Shown: positions 25,133-34,413 of the stretch, piece after piece
Layout of the letters: each line of letters begins with the position of its first letter
How positions within the stretch are numbered: position 1 is the first letter of the stretch
NCBI RefSeq assembly: GCF_014268885.2
Contig: NZ_CP077095.1
Span: 2,051,501 to 2,115,500 of the forward strand
Origin: Pseudomonas xantholysinigenes
GTDB lineage: Bacteria; Pseudomonadota; Gammaproteobacteria; Pseudomonadales; Pseudomonadaceae
DNA length: 64,000 bases
Direction: 5' to 3'
Notes under the pieces: model-generated
Told to the model about the DNA's origin: nothing
The model's database searches: none
Seen by the model: the letters and a program-made list of their open reading frames with translations, nothing else
Made by a program: the position numbers and the translations under genes

Positions 25133-25251
25133 AGGCCAGGCGTGCGCCGCACGCCAGCAAGGCTGTCGCCTTCGGGTAATTGGCGCAGGCGAGGCGGGGC
25201 GCTACCATCGGCCTGCGCTGCCTGTCCAATTCCTACAAGCCAAGGACGCCC

Positions 25252-25746
25252 ATGACCGATTCACTGCAACACCTCGCTGCTCCCGAAGGCATCTGCTACG
25301 GCTGCGGCTGTGCCCACCCCAATGGCCTGCATGTGCAGAGCCACTGGGACGCCGACGGTATCCACCTGCTCAGCCGACATACCCCGGACCCTGGCTTCAC
25401 CGGTTGGCCCGGGCTGGTCTACGGCGGCCTGCTGGCGATGCTGGTGGACTGCCATTCCAACTGGACCGCCATGGCCTACCACTACCGCGCCGAAGGCCGC
25501 GAACCGGGTAGCCTGCCACGCATCGATTGCGTCACCGGCCAACTCGGGCTGACCTATCTCAAGCCCACGCCCATGGGCGTCGAGCTGTTGCTCAAGGCCT
25601 GGGTCGAGGGCGAGGTCGGGCGCAAGAGCCGGGTGATCTGCGAGGTTTGGGCCGGCGAGGTGCTGACCGTGCGGGCCGATTCGGTATTCGTGCGGGTCGA
25701 TACCGAACAGCTCAAGCGCCAGGCCCAGCAACAGGGACAGCGCTGA
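25252..25746 (+). CDS. Hotdog-fold thioesterase, PaaI-like
   Basis: A 164-residue soluble protein with features of the PaaI/THEM4 thioesterase group: a central VYGGLLAMLVDCHSNWTAM helix with acidic residue, and LGLTYLKPTPMG before the later strands. Such enzymes hydrolyse acyl-CoA or acyl-ACP esters. The N-terminal CYGCGCAHPNGL stretch is typical of this subgroup. The start at 25252 has AAGGA seven bases upstream. The substrate cannot be told from sequence. Confidence 0.78.
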   Translation: MTDSLQHLAAPEGICYGCGCAHPNGLHVQSHWDADGIHLLSRHTPDPGFTGWPGLVYGGLLAMLVDCHSNWTAMAYHYRAEGREPGSLPRIDCVTGQLGLTYLKPTPMGVELLLKAWVEGEVGRKSRVICEVWAGEVLTVRADSVFVRVDTEQLKRQAQQQGQR

Positions 25747-25829
25747 TCGCAGAGTCGTCTTTTCATTTGCAGCGCCCGGGCGGGGCTGGCATTGTCGCAG
25801 ACGATCCGGCTGCCCGACAGGATGTTGCC

Positions 25830-26345
25830 ATGCCCTACCAGATCCGCCCGGCCCGCAGCGATGACTGCGTTGCCCTGAGCCAGGTCGGCCAGGCTACCTT
25901 CGCCCTGGCCAGCCCGCCCGACAGTGCGCCTGCGGCGCAGCGGCACTACATTGCGCACAATCTGCAACCCGAGCATTTCCGGGCACACCTGCGCGACCGC
26001 CACAAGCGCCTGCTGGTGGTCGAACAGATGGGCCAGGTGCTGGGCTACAGCATGCTCGACCTGGCGCCCGGTGCGCTGGGTATCCCCGACGCTGATCCTC
26101 TGGTCGAGATCTCCCGCTGTTATGTACTGCCCTGCGCCCACGGGCTGGGCGCGGCGCAACGGCTGCTCGAGGCGACCCTGGCCCAGGCGCCCGGCGCGAT
26201 ACGCCTGACCGTCAATGAACGCAACGCCCGGGCGATCCGCTTCTACCAGCGCAACGGTTTTCGCAAGGTGGGGGAGGCAATCTTCCCCTGCGGCGATGAA
26301 CGGCACCGTGACTGGGTGATGGTCAGGACGGCCGTGGCGCTCTAG
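25830..26345 (+). CDS. GNAT N-acetyltransferase
   Basis: A 171-residue GNAT enzyme. Motif A is recognisable around CYVLPCAHGLGAAQRLLEAT, and motif B around TVNERNARAIRFYQRNGFRK. The acceptor substrate is unknown. It starts at the ATG at 25830 (MPYQIRPARSDD) with AGGAT seven bases upstream. It lies 83 bases after the thioesterase and 31 before the GST gene, probably in one transcript. Confidence 0.82.
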   Translation: MPYQIRPARSDDCVALSQVGQATFALASPPDSAPAAQRHYIAHNLQPEHFRAHLRDRHKRLLVVEQMGQVLGYSMLDLAPGALGIPDADPLVEISRCYVLPCAHGLGAAQRLLEATLAQAPGAIRLTVNERNARAIRFYQRNGFRKVGEAIFPCGDERHRDWVMVRTAVAL

Positions 26346-26376
26346 ATTGATCACTTCCTACCTGCAAGGCGCAACC

Positions 26377-27072
26377 ATGACCGACCTCAGTGCTTTCCCC
26401 ATCACCCGCAAGTGGCCAGCGCGGCACCCTGAACGCCTGCAACTGTATTCGCTGGCCACGCCCAACGGCGTCAAGGTGTCGATCATGCTCGAAGAGATCG
26501 GCCTGCCCTACGAGGTGCACAAGATCAGCTTCGACACCGAGGAGCAGCTGAGCCCGGCGTTCATCTCCCTGAGCGCCAACAACAAGATCCCGGCGATCCT
26601 CGACCCCGACGGGCCTGGCGGCCAGCCGTTGCCATTGTTCGAGTCGGGCGCGATCTTGCAGTACCTGGCGGAGAAAAGCGGCCAGTTGCTGAGCCACGAC
26701 CCGGCCCAGCGCTACCTGACCTTGCAGTGGCTGATGTTCCAGATGGGCGGCATCGGGCCGATGTTCGGCCAGGTCGGGTTCTTCCACTTTTTCGCCGGCA
26801 AGGCCTACGAGGACAAGCGCCCGCGCGATCGCTACGTCAACGAGTCGAAGCGTTTGCTGGGTGTGCTGGACCGGCACCTGCAAGGCCGCGAATGGATGGT
26901 CGACGAATACAGCATCGCTGACATCGCCATCTTCCCTTGGGTGCGCAACCTGGTGGATCGCTACAACGCCCGTGACCTGGTGGGCTTCGATGAGTTCGCG
27001 CAGGTGCAGCGGGTGCTGGCCAGATTCCTCGAGCGGCCTGCCGTTCAGCGTGGGCTGAAAATACCCGGTTGA
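26377..27072 (+). CDS. Glutathione S-transferase family protein, YghU/YfcG-like
   Basis: A 231-residue cytosolic enzyme. The thioredoxin-fold N-terminal domain has NKIPAILDPDG and the glutathione-binding FESGAILQYLAEK. An all-helical C-terminal domain contains YSIADIAIFPWVRN with the conserved N-capping box. This arrangement matches the nu-class (YghU/YfcG) disulfide reductases. The start at 26377 follows CAAGG. A REP pair lies after the stop. Confidence 0.85.
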   Translation: MTDLSAFPITRKWPARHPERLQLYSLATPNGVKVSIMLEEIGLPYEVHKISFDTEEQLSPAFISLSANNKIPAILDPDGPGGQPLPLFESGAILQYLAEKSGQLLSHDPAQRYLTLQWLMFQMGGIGPMFGQVGFFHFFAGKAYEDKRPRDRYVNESKRLLGVLDRHLQGREWMVDEYSIADIAIFPWVRNLVDRYNARDLVGFDEFAQVQRVLARFLERPAVQRGLKIPG

Positions 27073-27084
27073 TTGCGCATCTCT

Positions 27085-27166
27085 GAGCCTGTGGGAGCGG
27101 GTTTACCCGCGAAGGCTGTGGCGGGTTCGCCATCGCATTCGCGGGTAAACCCGCTCCCACAGGCTC
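27085..27166. repeat. Inverted pair of REP palindromes
   Basis: GAGCCTGTGGGAGCGGGTTT and its reverse complement close the gap between the convergent GST and phosphate-transporter genes. The pair is tightly spaced and nearly perfect, so it could also act as a transcription stop from both sides. Confidence 0.92.
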
Positions 27167-27172
27167 TTTACT

Positions 27173-28789
27173 CTAGAGAATCTGATTCAGAAGCCAGTAC
27201 AGACTTCCCGCCAGCACCATCGCCGCCGGCAGCGTCAGCACCCAGGCCATCAGCAGGTTGACCAGGGTGCGCTTCTGGATCCCCGAACCATTGGCCACCA
27301 TGCTCCCGGCTACCCCCGAGCTCAGCACATGAGTGGTAGACACCGGCAGCCCGAACATGTCCGCGGCGCCGATGGTGCACATCGCCACCACCTCCGCCGA
27401 GGCGCCCTGGGCATAGCTCAGGTGGGTCTTGCCGATCTTTTCGCCCACCGTCACCACGATGCGCCGCCAGCCAACCATGGTGCCCAGGCCCAGGGCGATG
27501 GCCACCGCCACCTTGACCCACAGCGGAATGTAGCGGGTGGCGTCGTCGAGCTGGCGCTTGAACAGTTGCACGTGGCGGTTGGTGTCGGCATCGAAGACCA
27601 CCAACTGGCGCTTGTCGAGCAGGCGGATCGCTTCGCTGGTCAGGTACATGTCGTTGCGCACGTTGGCCATGGCCTCGGCCGGGACGCGATTCAACGAGCC
27701 ATAGCCCTTGACCTCTTCGCCGATCATGCCGGTCAGCGCGGCCAGCGCCGGGACCAGCTCGGCGCTGGCCCGGGGCTCGCCGATGAACGCGGTCAGCACC
27801 TGGCGCGGATCCGCCGGGGCCGGCCCCGGTGCCGAACGCACCAGGGCCTGGCGGGTCACTTCGGCGACCGCCGAGAACTGCAGGGCCTGTTCGCTGGGCA
27901 TGGTCTTGTTCAGGGCATAGGCCATGGGCAGGGTGCCGACCAGGATCAGCATGATCAGGCCCATGCCTTTCTGTCCGTCGTTGGAGCCATGGGCGAACGA
28001 CACCCCGGTGCAGGTGAGGATCAGCACGCCGCGGATCCACCACGGCGGCGGCGTCTGGCCTGCGGGCGCCTGGTACAGCTCGCGACGCTTGACCAGCGCA
28101 CGCAGGGCCAGCAACAGCAGGGCGGCGCAGGCGAAGCCGATCAGCGGCGAGAACAGCAGGGCATAGCCGACCTTGCTGGCCTGGGTCCAGTCCACGCCGC
28201 TGGTGCCATCACGCCCGTGCATCAGCGCGTTGGCCACGCCCACGCCGATGATCGAGCCGATCAGGGTGTGCGAGGAGGAGGCCGGCAGCCCCAGCCACCA
28301 GGTGCCGAGGTTCCAGATGATCGCCGCGAGCAGTAAGGCGAAGACCATGGCGAAGCCGGCCGACGAGCCTACTTGCAGGATCAGCTCCACCGGTAGCAGG
28401 GCGATGATGCCGAACGCCACCGCGCCGCTGGAGAGCAACACGCCGAGGAAGTTGCACAGGCCCGACCAGACCACCGCCACCGGCGCCGGCAGTGAGTGGG
28501 TGTAGATCACCGTGGCCACGGCGTTGGCGGTGTCGTGGAAACCGTTGACGAACTCGAAGCCCAGGGCGATCAGCAGGGCCAGGCCGAGCAGCAGGAAGGG
28601 CGTAAGAGTGGTGACGGTGGTGCCGCTGGCGCTGACGTCCTGCTTGAGGCTCCAGAAGGTGTAGGCCAGGCCGGCCAGCAGCAGGCCGAAGAACAGTACC
28701 AGGGTGGCGCGGCCAGGTTTATGGGTAAGTTGCGGGCGCGGGTTGCGCTGGGCCAGGCCAGCCGAGCTGGCCAGGGAGGGGGTAGCCAT
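27173..28789 (-). CDS. PiT-family inorganic phosphate transporter
   Basis: Inner-membrane phosphate symporter of 538 residues. Both inverted PiT repeats show the signature: FVNGFHDTANAVATVIYT near residue 85 and FAHGSNDGQKGMGLIML near residue 265. Further motifs are LPASSSHTLIGS and LPVSTTHVLSSG. A long hydrophilic segment between the halves is normal for the E. coli PitA type. It stands alone between a REP pair and a divergent DUF488 gene. Confidence 0.92.
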   Translation of the reverse strand: MATPSLASSAGLAQRNPRPQLTHKPGRATLVLFFGLLLAGLAYTFWSLKQDVSASGTTVTTLTPFLLLGLALLIALGFEFVNGFHDTANAVATVIYTHSLPAPVAVVWSGLCNFLGVLLSSGAVAFGIIALLPVELILQVGSSAGFAMVFALLLAAIIWNLGTWWLGLPASSSHTLIGSIIGVGVANALMHGRDGTSGVDWTQASKVGYALLFSPLIGFACAALLLLALRALVKRRELYQAPAGQTPPPWWIRGVLILTCTGVSFAHGSNDGQKGMGLIMLILVGTLPMAYALNKTMPSEQALQFSAVAEVTRQALVRSAPGPAPADPRQVLTAFIGEPRASAELVPALAALTGMIGEEVKGYGSLNRVPAEAMANVRNDMYLTSEAIRLLDKRQLVVFDADTNRHVQLFKRQLDDATRYIPLWVKVAVAIALGLGTMVGWRRIVVTVGEKIGKTHLSYAQGASAEVVAMCTIGAADMFGLPVSTTHVLSSGVAGSMVANGSGIQKRTLVNLLMAWVLTLPAAMVLAGSLYWLLNQIL

Positions 28790-28917
28790 GGGGGCTCCGG
28801 TGGGCGTCGGGCGTTGATGCCTAAGTCATGAAGGATAAAAACAATTCGTTACCGGGGCGTGACCTCGATCAATGATCGCCTTAGGCTGGTGGGTAAACGA
28901 TGTCGCAGGTGGCAACC

Positions 28918-29310
28918 ATGATTCGCTGCAAACGGGTGTACGAACCGATCGAGCAAGGCGACGGCCAGCGGGTTCTGGTGGACCGTCTGTGGCCGCGCAA
29001 CACGCGCAAGGACGCCCTGCATGGCCGGTGGCTGCGCGAAGTGGCGCCGTCCGACACGCTGCGCAAGGCGTTTCATGCCGGTGAGCTGGACTTTGCCGGC
29101 TTCACCCGGCGTTACCAGCAGGAACTGGCCGCCCATCCCGAGCACTGGTACCCCTTGTTGGACCTGGCCGGCAAAGGCGACCTGACCTTGCTCTATGCCG
29201 GCAAGGACACCACCCACAACAATGCCCAGGTACTGGCCGACTGGCTGGAGACGGAACTGGACCGGCGCGGGCCGGGCAGCTCCCCGGTGTGCTACGCCGA
29301 TGGCTTGTAG
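28918..29310 (+). CDS. DUF488 protein, YeaO-like
   Basis: A 130-residue soluble protein of the YeaO/DUF488 family: IRCKRVYEP, then RVLVDRLWPRNTRK, and TLLYAGKDTTHNNA near the end. The function of the family is not established. I start at 28918 to match the usual N-terminus; an in-frame ATG at 28900 is also possible. Next to it, 13 bases downstream, is a GNAT gene. Confidence 0.8.
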   Translation: MIRCKRVYEPIEQGDGQRVLVDRLWPRNTRKDALHGRWLREVAPSDTLRKAFHAGELDFAGFTRRYQQELAAHPEHWYPLLDLAGKGDLTLLYAGKDTTHNNAQVLADWLETELDRRGPGSSPVCYADGL

Positions 29311-29323
29311 GCGAGTGACGTCC

Positions 29324-29767
29324 ATGCCTTTGCAGCTAGTGCCCGCCACCGACCAGCAGCGCACCTTCGCCCGTGACCTGACCCGTCGCGCGATGCTGCC
29401 GTACTACCAGCAATTCGACCTGCTGTGGATCGAGCAAGCCTTCGATGAGGCCTGGGGCTGGCGCGAGCAGTGGTTGGTGGTCGATGGCGATGCGCTGCTG
29501 GGCTTTTGCAGCCTCAGCCAGGACCGTCAGGCGCTGTACATCCGCGAGCTGCACCTGCTGCCCGAGCATCGCGGGCGGGGCGTGGGCAGTTGGGTGCTGG
29601 AAGTGCTCGCCGATTGGGCGGCGCAGCGTCGCTTGCCGCTGCTGCGGCTGATGGTGTTCAGCAGCAACCCGGCGCGACAGCTGTACCTGCGCCGGGGGTT
29701 CACGGAGGTGGGCACGGACGAGTGCTTCATCCGCATGCAGCGCTGCGTGGCCGGCCCCGGCGATTAG
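29324..29767 (+). CDS. GNAT N-acetyltransferase
   Basis: A 147-residue GNAT protein with motif A in LHLLPEHRGRGVGSWVLEVL (the R-G-R-G-V-G acetyl-CoA loop) and motif B in VFSSNPARQLYLRRGFTEVG. The acceptor is unknown. It follows the DUF488 gene by 13 bases and converges with the alginate-type operon, whose last gene ends 22 bases away with no obvious terminator between. Confidence 0.82.
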   Translation: MPLQLVPATDQQRTFARDLTRRAMLPYYQQFDLLWIEQAFDEAWGWREQWLVVDGDALLGFCSLSQDRQALYIRELHLLPEHRGRGVGSWVLEVLADWAAQRRLPLLRLMVFSSNPARQLYLRRGFTEVGTDECFIRMQRCVAGPGD

Positions 29768-29789
29768 CGGATCGCGCCAGGCCGGTGTC

Positions 29790-31223
29790 TCAGGGTTGGC
29801 GCACCCGCGCCATCCGTCCCTGCGCCACCGTCGCCTCCAGCACTTGTCCCTGCACCGACAGCAGATCGCCGATCAGCAAGTTCTGCAGCAGCGCCTTGCC
29901 ATCGAAGGTATTGCCGCCGAGCCACACCTCGTCCACCCCCTCGACCCGCACCAGCGCCTTGCCGACCTGGCCCAGGCGATTGCCGCTGACCAGCAGCGGC
30001 CCCGGCTGGCGCGCACTGTTGCGCAGGCTCAGGGCGTACTCCGGGGTATTGCCGATCCGGTTATCCACCAGGGCCAGCCCGGTCACCTCGGCGGCATCCA
30101 CCGCGCTGCCTTGGCTGCTGGCAAGCAGGTTGCCGTCGATCAGCAGGGGGGCCGCCGTGCCGGGGGCCAGGTTGCGCAGCTGGATGCCGTTGCCACGGCT
30201 GTCGCCGATACGGTTGCCGGCCAGCAACACCGCGCCGCGCTGGTCGCTGATCTCGATGGCGGCCTTGGCCGCGGCGAGGATCAGGTTGCCCTCGAGCAAC
30301 GCGCGGGTTTGGCCGCGCAAGCGCACGCCGCTGTTGTTGTCGATGCCCCGCAACTGGTTGTCGCGCAGGCTCAGCTGGCTGTCACGGACGTCGATGGCGT
30401 ACTGCTGGGACTGCTCGAAACGGCTGCGGGTGATAACGGCCTGGCTGTGCTGCAACTCGACACCGCTGGACAGTTCGCTGAACTGACTGGCGTCGACCAG
30501 CAGCGTGGCCGGGCGCGTGGTGGCGGGTTGCTGGGCGCTGAGCGCGGTGCTCAGGCCGCGGGACAGGTTGGCGTTGTAGCCCAGGCGCCGCAGGCGCGAG
30601 TCGATCACCTCGGTGTGGCTGCCGGCCCAGGCCACCACGAAGGGTCGCCAGGCACGGTCGGTGGCACTGGGCTGGTCGCCGCTCACGCTTTCCAGGGTCG
30701 AGCGGCGCAGCCCCAGCCAGCCCTGGTTGATCAGCGCGGTGCCGGAAAAACTGTAGAGGTACAGGTGGCTATCCTCCAGCAACAGCCCGGCGTCGGCGCC
30801 GATCATCAACGGGTAGCTGAGCAGGTAGCCATCCTTGTGGCGCTTGAGGATACGCGGGTCGTGCAGGGTGTCATGCAACTGCGCCAGGGTGATGCTGCCG
30901 CCGCGCAGCACCACGGCTTGCGGATGGTGCGCTTGGTAGCCGGCGATGGCACGGAACAGGCCGTTGTTGACGAAGGGCTCGAAGGGCCAGCTGCCGGCCT
31001 GGGCCGAGAACATCGGTTGCAGGCTGACGCTGGCGCGCCCGGTCGGTGGCGTGCGCTGGGCGGGCGCCAGGGCCACGGCCGCGCGGACTTGCTGGCGCAG
31101 TTGGGCCAGGCTTTGCTGGTGCTGCGCAGGGTCGAGGCTGTCGACGCTGGGCGTGGCTTGCGCCGTGCCGGTCAGTAGCAGGGCGGCCAGGCAGGAGAGG
31201 GCGAAGCGACTGAGCGGTGCCAT
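29790..31223 (-). CDS. algG: AlgG-like protein, predicted inactive C5-epimerase
   Basis: Last gene of the alginate-type operon; 477 residues with a signal peptide (MAPLSRFALSCLAALLLTGTAQA) and a right-handed beta-helix. It aligns with AlgG in HPQAVVLRGGSITL, RPFVVAWAGS and RRLGYNANLSRGL. Where active AlgG has YGIDPHD, this one has YAIDVRD (residues 275-281), so the catalytic His is replaced by Arg. The repeats are also weaker and the C-terminus shorter. It may serve only structurally, protecting polymer in the periplasm, or act on another sugar. The ATG at 31223 has AAGGA upstream, 14 bases after algL. Confidence 0.75.
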   Translation of the reverse strand: MAPLSRFALSCLAALLLTGTAQATPSVDSLDPAQHQQSLAQLRQQVRAAVALAPAQRTPPTGRASVSLQPMFSAQAGSWPFEPFVNNGLFRAIAGYQAHHPQAVVLRGGSITLAQLHDTLHDPRILKRHKDGYLLSYPLMIGADAGLLLEDSHLYLYSFSGTALINQGWLGLRRSTLESVSGDQPSATDRAWRPFVVAWAGSHTEVIDSRLRRLGYNANLSRGLSTALSAQQPATTRPATLLVDASQFSELSSGVELQHSQAVITRSRFEQSQQYAIDVRDSQLSLRDNQLRGIDNNSGVRLRGQTRALLEGNLILAAAKAAIEISDQRGAVLLAGNRIGDSRGNGIQLRNLAPGTAAPLLIDGNLLASSQGSAVDAAEVTGLALVDNRIGNTPEYALSLRNSARQPGPLLVSGNRLGQVGKALVRVEGVDEVWLGGNTFDGKALLQNLLIGDLLSVQGQVLEATVAQGRMARVRQP

Positions 31224-31237
31224 GGGAGCGTCCTTGT

Positions 31238-32368
31238 TCAAGGCAGGTTGGGGTAGGCCGGTTTCAGCGGGCCGCCGACCTGGCTGTAGTTGTCGACCTC
31301 GCCCTGTTCGCTGTCGTACAGCTGGCGGGCCAGGCGGTGCTGGGGCTGGCGGGCGAGGAACGGAATCAGCCAGGCCAGTTTGTAGGGGGCGACGTCGGCC
31401 TGGTCACGGCCCTGCAGCTCGGCCAGGGTGTCGGGGGCGAGCACGCTGCGGGCGGCGAAGCTGACCAGCTGGTCGAGGGTGTGCTGGTCGGCCTCGGTCC
31501 AGGCCAGGCCGTTGGCCCGGGCCGATTCGCTGAGCAGCACCAGCGGCACCAGGGCGTACTGGCTGTAGTTGGCGGCCAGCTTGCCGCGCGCCACTTCCAG
31601 CGGCAGGTAGGCGTAATCGTCGTGGCGCACGGCTTGGGCCAGGCCGCGGCGCAGGTTGCCGTCGGCCCATTGGATGAAATCGTCGCGGCCCACCAGCATG
31701 CCGGCGGCGGCCACGGCCCAGGCGGCCCAGTAGTCGTGGTTGTTGAAGTAGACCGTGGTGGCGTGCCGGCGCGGGTCGTATTCGTCGATCACCTGTTCAC
31801 CGAGGCGGGTGAACCAGCGCTGCTGCGCCGGGCTGAGCGGGCGCTTGCCGTCCGCCGCGGCCTGGGTCAGCAGCACCGCGCCGGCCATGGCCGCCAGCGC
31901 CCATTTGCGCGCGGCCATGCCGCTGGCCGAGGCGTCCGGGTCGAGCAGGGCATCGGCTTGCGCCCAGCGCTCCAGCCACTGGTCCTGGCAGGCCAGGGCC
32001 AGGTTGGCCTCCTGCGGTTTCTTCGCCCGCTGGAAACGCTTGCCGGCGTAGATCAGGCCACCAATGAACTGCTTGACCTGCTTGCCGATGCGCTCACTGT
32101 CGGCGTCGGGGCTGGCGCGCAGAGTCGACTTGCTGGCGTCGCGCTGGTCGTACTTGCTTTGCAGGCGCAGGCTGCCCGTGTAGGGCGCGGGCGGTTGCTG
32201 GTTGCAGGTGAGGCTGTGGTAGTCGTCGATCATGGCCGCTTGCGCGGTGGCACGGGGCGGCCAGATCGATTGGGCGGCGTGGGCCTGAGGCAACAGCAAG
32301 GCCATCACCAACAGGCCGGCGCAGCCGCCGTGGCAGCGGGCGTGCCCCACTATGGCGCTCACAGGCAT
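31238..32368 (-). CDS. algL: Alginate lyase-like protein
   Basis: Periplasmic poly(beta-D-mannuronate) lyase family, 376 residues with a signal peptide. In alginate systems it clears polymer that strays in the periplasm. The active-site motif NNHDYWAAW is at 209-217, the basic SKYDQRDASK loop lies near residue 71, and a tyrosine-rich NYSQYAL stretch near 267 holds the catalytic Tyr. All expected residues seem present. The start at 32368 lies inside the end of algX, so translation is coupled. Confidence 0.85.
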   Translation of the reverse strand: MPVSAIVGHARCHGGCAGLLVMALLLPQAHAAQSIWPPRATAQAAMIDDYHSLTCNQQPPAPYTGSLRLQSKYDQRDASKSTLRASPDADSERIGKQVKQFIGGLIYAGKRFQRAKKPQEANLALACQDQWLERWAQADALLDPDASASGMAARKWALAAMAGAVLLTQAAADGKRPLSPAQQRWFTRLGEQVIDEYDPRRHATTVYFNNHDYWAAWAVAAAGMLVGRDDFIQWADGNLRRGLAQAVRHDDYAYLPLEVARGKLAANYSQYALVPLVLLSESARANGLAWTEADQHTLDQLVSFAARSVLAPDTLAELQGRDQADVAPYKLAWLIPFLARQPQHRLARQLYDSEQGEVDNYSQVGGPLKPAYPNLP

Positions 32369-33756
32369 AGCCGCGTCTCCACTTCGGTGGCCGCGCTGCC
32401 GGCCTTGGTCGGTTCGAGGAATACCGACAGCAGGTTGGCTCCGGCGAACTCGGGCGCCTTGCTCAGCTCCAGGTAATACTGGCCACCGCTCACCGCCGCC
32501 TCGCGGCGGAACCACACCTTGTCGCGGGCGCCATTGTCGTAATAGACGATGATGTAGAAGTCGCGCAGGTTCTTGTCGCTCAGGCGGATATCGAGAAAGC
32601 CCTTGTTCAGCGACTGCCGGGCGCTGCCGGCATTGCTCAGCAGTTCGATGCGCTCGCCCACCTGTAGCGCCGGGCGTTGCAACCTGGACTTCAGCACCTC
32701 GTCGGTGGCCTTGCAGCCACCCCGGATTGCCGGCACCAGCTGCCGGTACATCAGCGGCGAATCGAGCCGATAGTTGGCCGGCAACTCCCAGATCACCAGC
32801 TTGGGCGGCGCCTCGGGCTTGTAGTCGGCCGACAGCAGGTATTCCAGCAGCGAGCCATCCTCGCCGACCCCGGGCAAGGCATAGTTGAGGATGTCCACGC
32901 CCAGGTATTGCTTGAGGTAGCCGTCGAAGTTGAACTGCTTGCTTTCGTCTTCGCGGGCGGCGGCGTTACTGTCGCCGACCAGGATCACCTCGGGGTCCGG
33001 TGCCTCGTCGAACAGCGCGTCGCTGCTGTCGGCCACGGGGATGGTCTGGTAACCGCGCACGTACTGGAAACCGTAGTTGTTGCCGCAGATGTAGCTCAGC
33101 GCCAGGTTGAGGGTGCCGTCCTTGGGCACCATGACCCCGGGCTCGGTGCGGTACTGCTTCTTGGTCAGCCCGGCGTAGAACGGCTGGCGGCGGATTTCCT
33201 CGGCCAGCAGCTGCGCCGTGGCCTCGGCGCCGGTGGGGGTCCAGTGGTGGTCGCGGCGGAAGAAATACTCGCCCTTGGGCGGCGTGCGCACCAGTTGCAT
33301 CATCGGCGCGACCACCGCGCCGCCCTGGCGCAACTGGCCCAGGTAGGCGTCGAGGTTGCGGCTGGCGCTGGCGTAGTCGAAACCATGCAGCTGGTCGGGG
33401 TAGAGCTTGTCGCGATGCATCAGCCCGCGGGTCGGCTGGATGGCCATGGCCACCTGGATGCCCTGGCGGTGGAAGGCGTCCATCAGGCGGGCGAACTCCG
33501 GGCGCATGGGCGCGGGAATGCCGAAGTCGTTGGTCAGGTCGACCATCGAACGGAACAGCCAGCGCTCCTTGCCGGGGACGATCTGGCGCATCAGCTTCAT
33601 GCGTCCCTCGGCATAGCGCTGCGGCTCGGCGAGCGCCGGGCAGACCATGCATTGCAGGTTGTCGCAGGCGCTGTCGGCGGGCGGCTGCGCGGCCTGCGCC
33701 GGCAGGCTCAGCAGCGCCAGGGTGGTCGCCAGGCCGAAGGGGAGGAGGTGGCTCAT
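32359..33756 (-). CDS. algX: AlgX-like alginate O-acetyltransferase
   Basis: Periplasmic SGNH-like acetyltransferase with a C-terminal carbohydrate-binding module, 465 residues with a signal peptide. In alginate systems it puts acetyl groups on the polymer. The catalytic set is visible: Asp and His in RRDHHWTP (about 169 and 171) and Ser in VGDSN (about 263). The two N-terminal cysteine pairs (CDNLQCMVC) are kept. An earlier GTG at 33768 overlaps the algF stop; I prefer the ATG at 33756. Confidence 0.85.
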   Translation of the reverse strand: MSHLLPFGLATTLALLSLPAQAAQPPADSACDNLQCMVCPALAEPQRYAEGRMKLMRQIVPGKERWLFRSMVDLTNDFGIPAPMRPEFARLMDAFHRQGIQVAMAIQPTRGLMHRDKLYPDQLHGFDYASASRNLDAYLGQLRQGGAVVAPMMQLVRTPPKGEYFFRRDHHWTPTGAEATAQLLAEEIRRQPFYAGLTKKQYRTEPGVMVPKDGTLNLALSYICGNNYGFQYVRGYQTIPVADSSDALFDEAPDPEVILVGDSNAAAREDESKQFNFDGYLKQYLGVDILNYALPGVGEDGSLLEYLLSADYKPEAPPKLVIWELPANYRLDSPLMYRQLVPAIRGGCKATDEVLKSRLQRPALQVGERIELLSNAGSARQSLNKGFLDIRLSDKNLRDFYIIVYYDNGARDKVWFRREAAVSGGQYYLELSKAPEFAGANLLSVFLEPTKAGSAATEVETRLCL

Positions 33757-33764
33757 GGCGCGCT

Positions 33765-34394
33765 TCACTCGGTCGGATCGATGCTGTTGGCCAGGCTCAG
33801 GCTGCGGTTGCCCGGCAGCAGCACGTAGCTGTAGGAACGCCCTTTCTTGAGGAACAGCTCGTCAAAGCTGGCCACTTCCTGGTTGCCGACATAGGCGGCG
33901 AAGTCGATCTTGATCTCGTTGACCATGCGCGCGCCGGTCTGGCCGTTGGCCAAGGCCTTGACCACCTCGTGCTTGCCATCGGCAGTGCGCAGCATGGCTT
34001 GCGCCGGGGTGAGGTTGTAGAAGGCTACCTGGGCCTTTTTCGGTTCGTTGACGTACTGGTCGGCGATCAGCTTCAGTTGCTGGCCGTCGTAGACCACCGT
34101 GCTGGCGGCGTTGGCCGCCAGGGTCGGTTCGATGGCCTTGGCGCCGATGCCGATACGGTGCGCGCCGGCGGGCACGAAGCGATAGCCGCTGAGCTGGCCG
34201 GGGGCGACCTTCTGTGGGTTGACCTTGCCGCTGAGGGTGACATCGACGCTGGCCTCGGACAGGTTGAGCACGCGCACGAAAGCCGAGTCGGCGGGGGCCA
34301 CGGCATCGTACAGGTCGGCATTGCCTTCGGCGGCCAGGGCCAGGTGGCTGGCGCTGGCCAGGGCCAGGGCGGTGAACAGGGACGGGACTTTCAT
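33765..34394 (-). CDS. algF: AlgF-like periplasmic acetylation protein
   Basis: Accessory periplasmic protein for alginate O-acetylation, 209 residues, close to the usual 216. Signal peptide MKVPSLFTALALASASHLALA; then two beta-rich domains (ADLYDAVAPADSAFVRVLN and IDFAAYVGNQEVASFDELFL). The ATG at 34394 has AAGGAG nine bases upstream. It lies 19 bases after algJ and directly before algX, an arrangement unlike the standard operon, where algF is near the end. Confidence 0.88.
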   Translation of the reverse strand: MKVPSLFTALALASASHLALAAEGNADLYDAVAPADSAFVRVLNLSEASVDVTLSGKVNPQKVAPGQLSGYRFVPAGAHRIGIGAKAIEPTLAANAASTVVYDGQQLKLIADQYVNEPKKAQVAFYNLTPAQAMLRTADGKHEVVKALANGQTGARMVNEIKIDFAAYVGNQEVASFDELFLKKGRSYSYVLLPGNRSLSLANSIDPTE

Positions 34395-34413
34395 CGGGTT
34401 TCTCCTTGAAACG

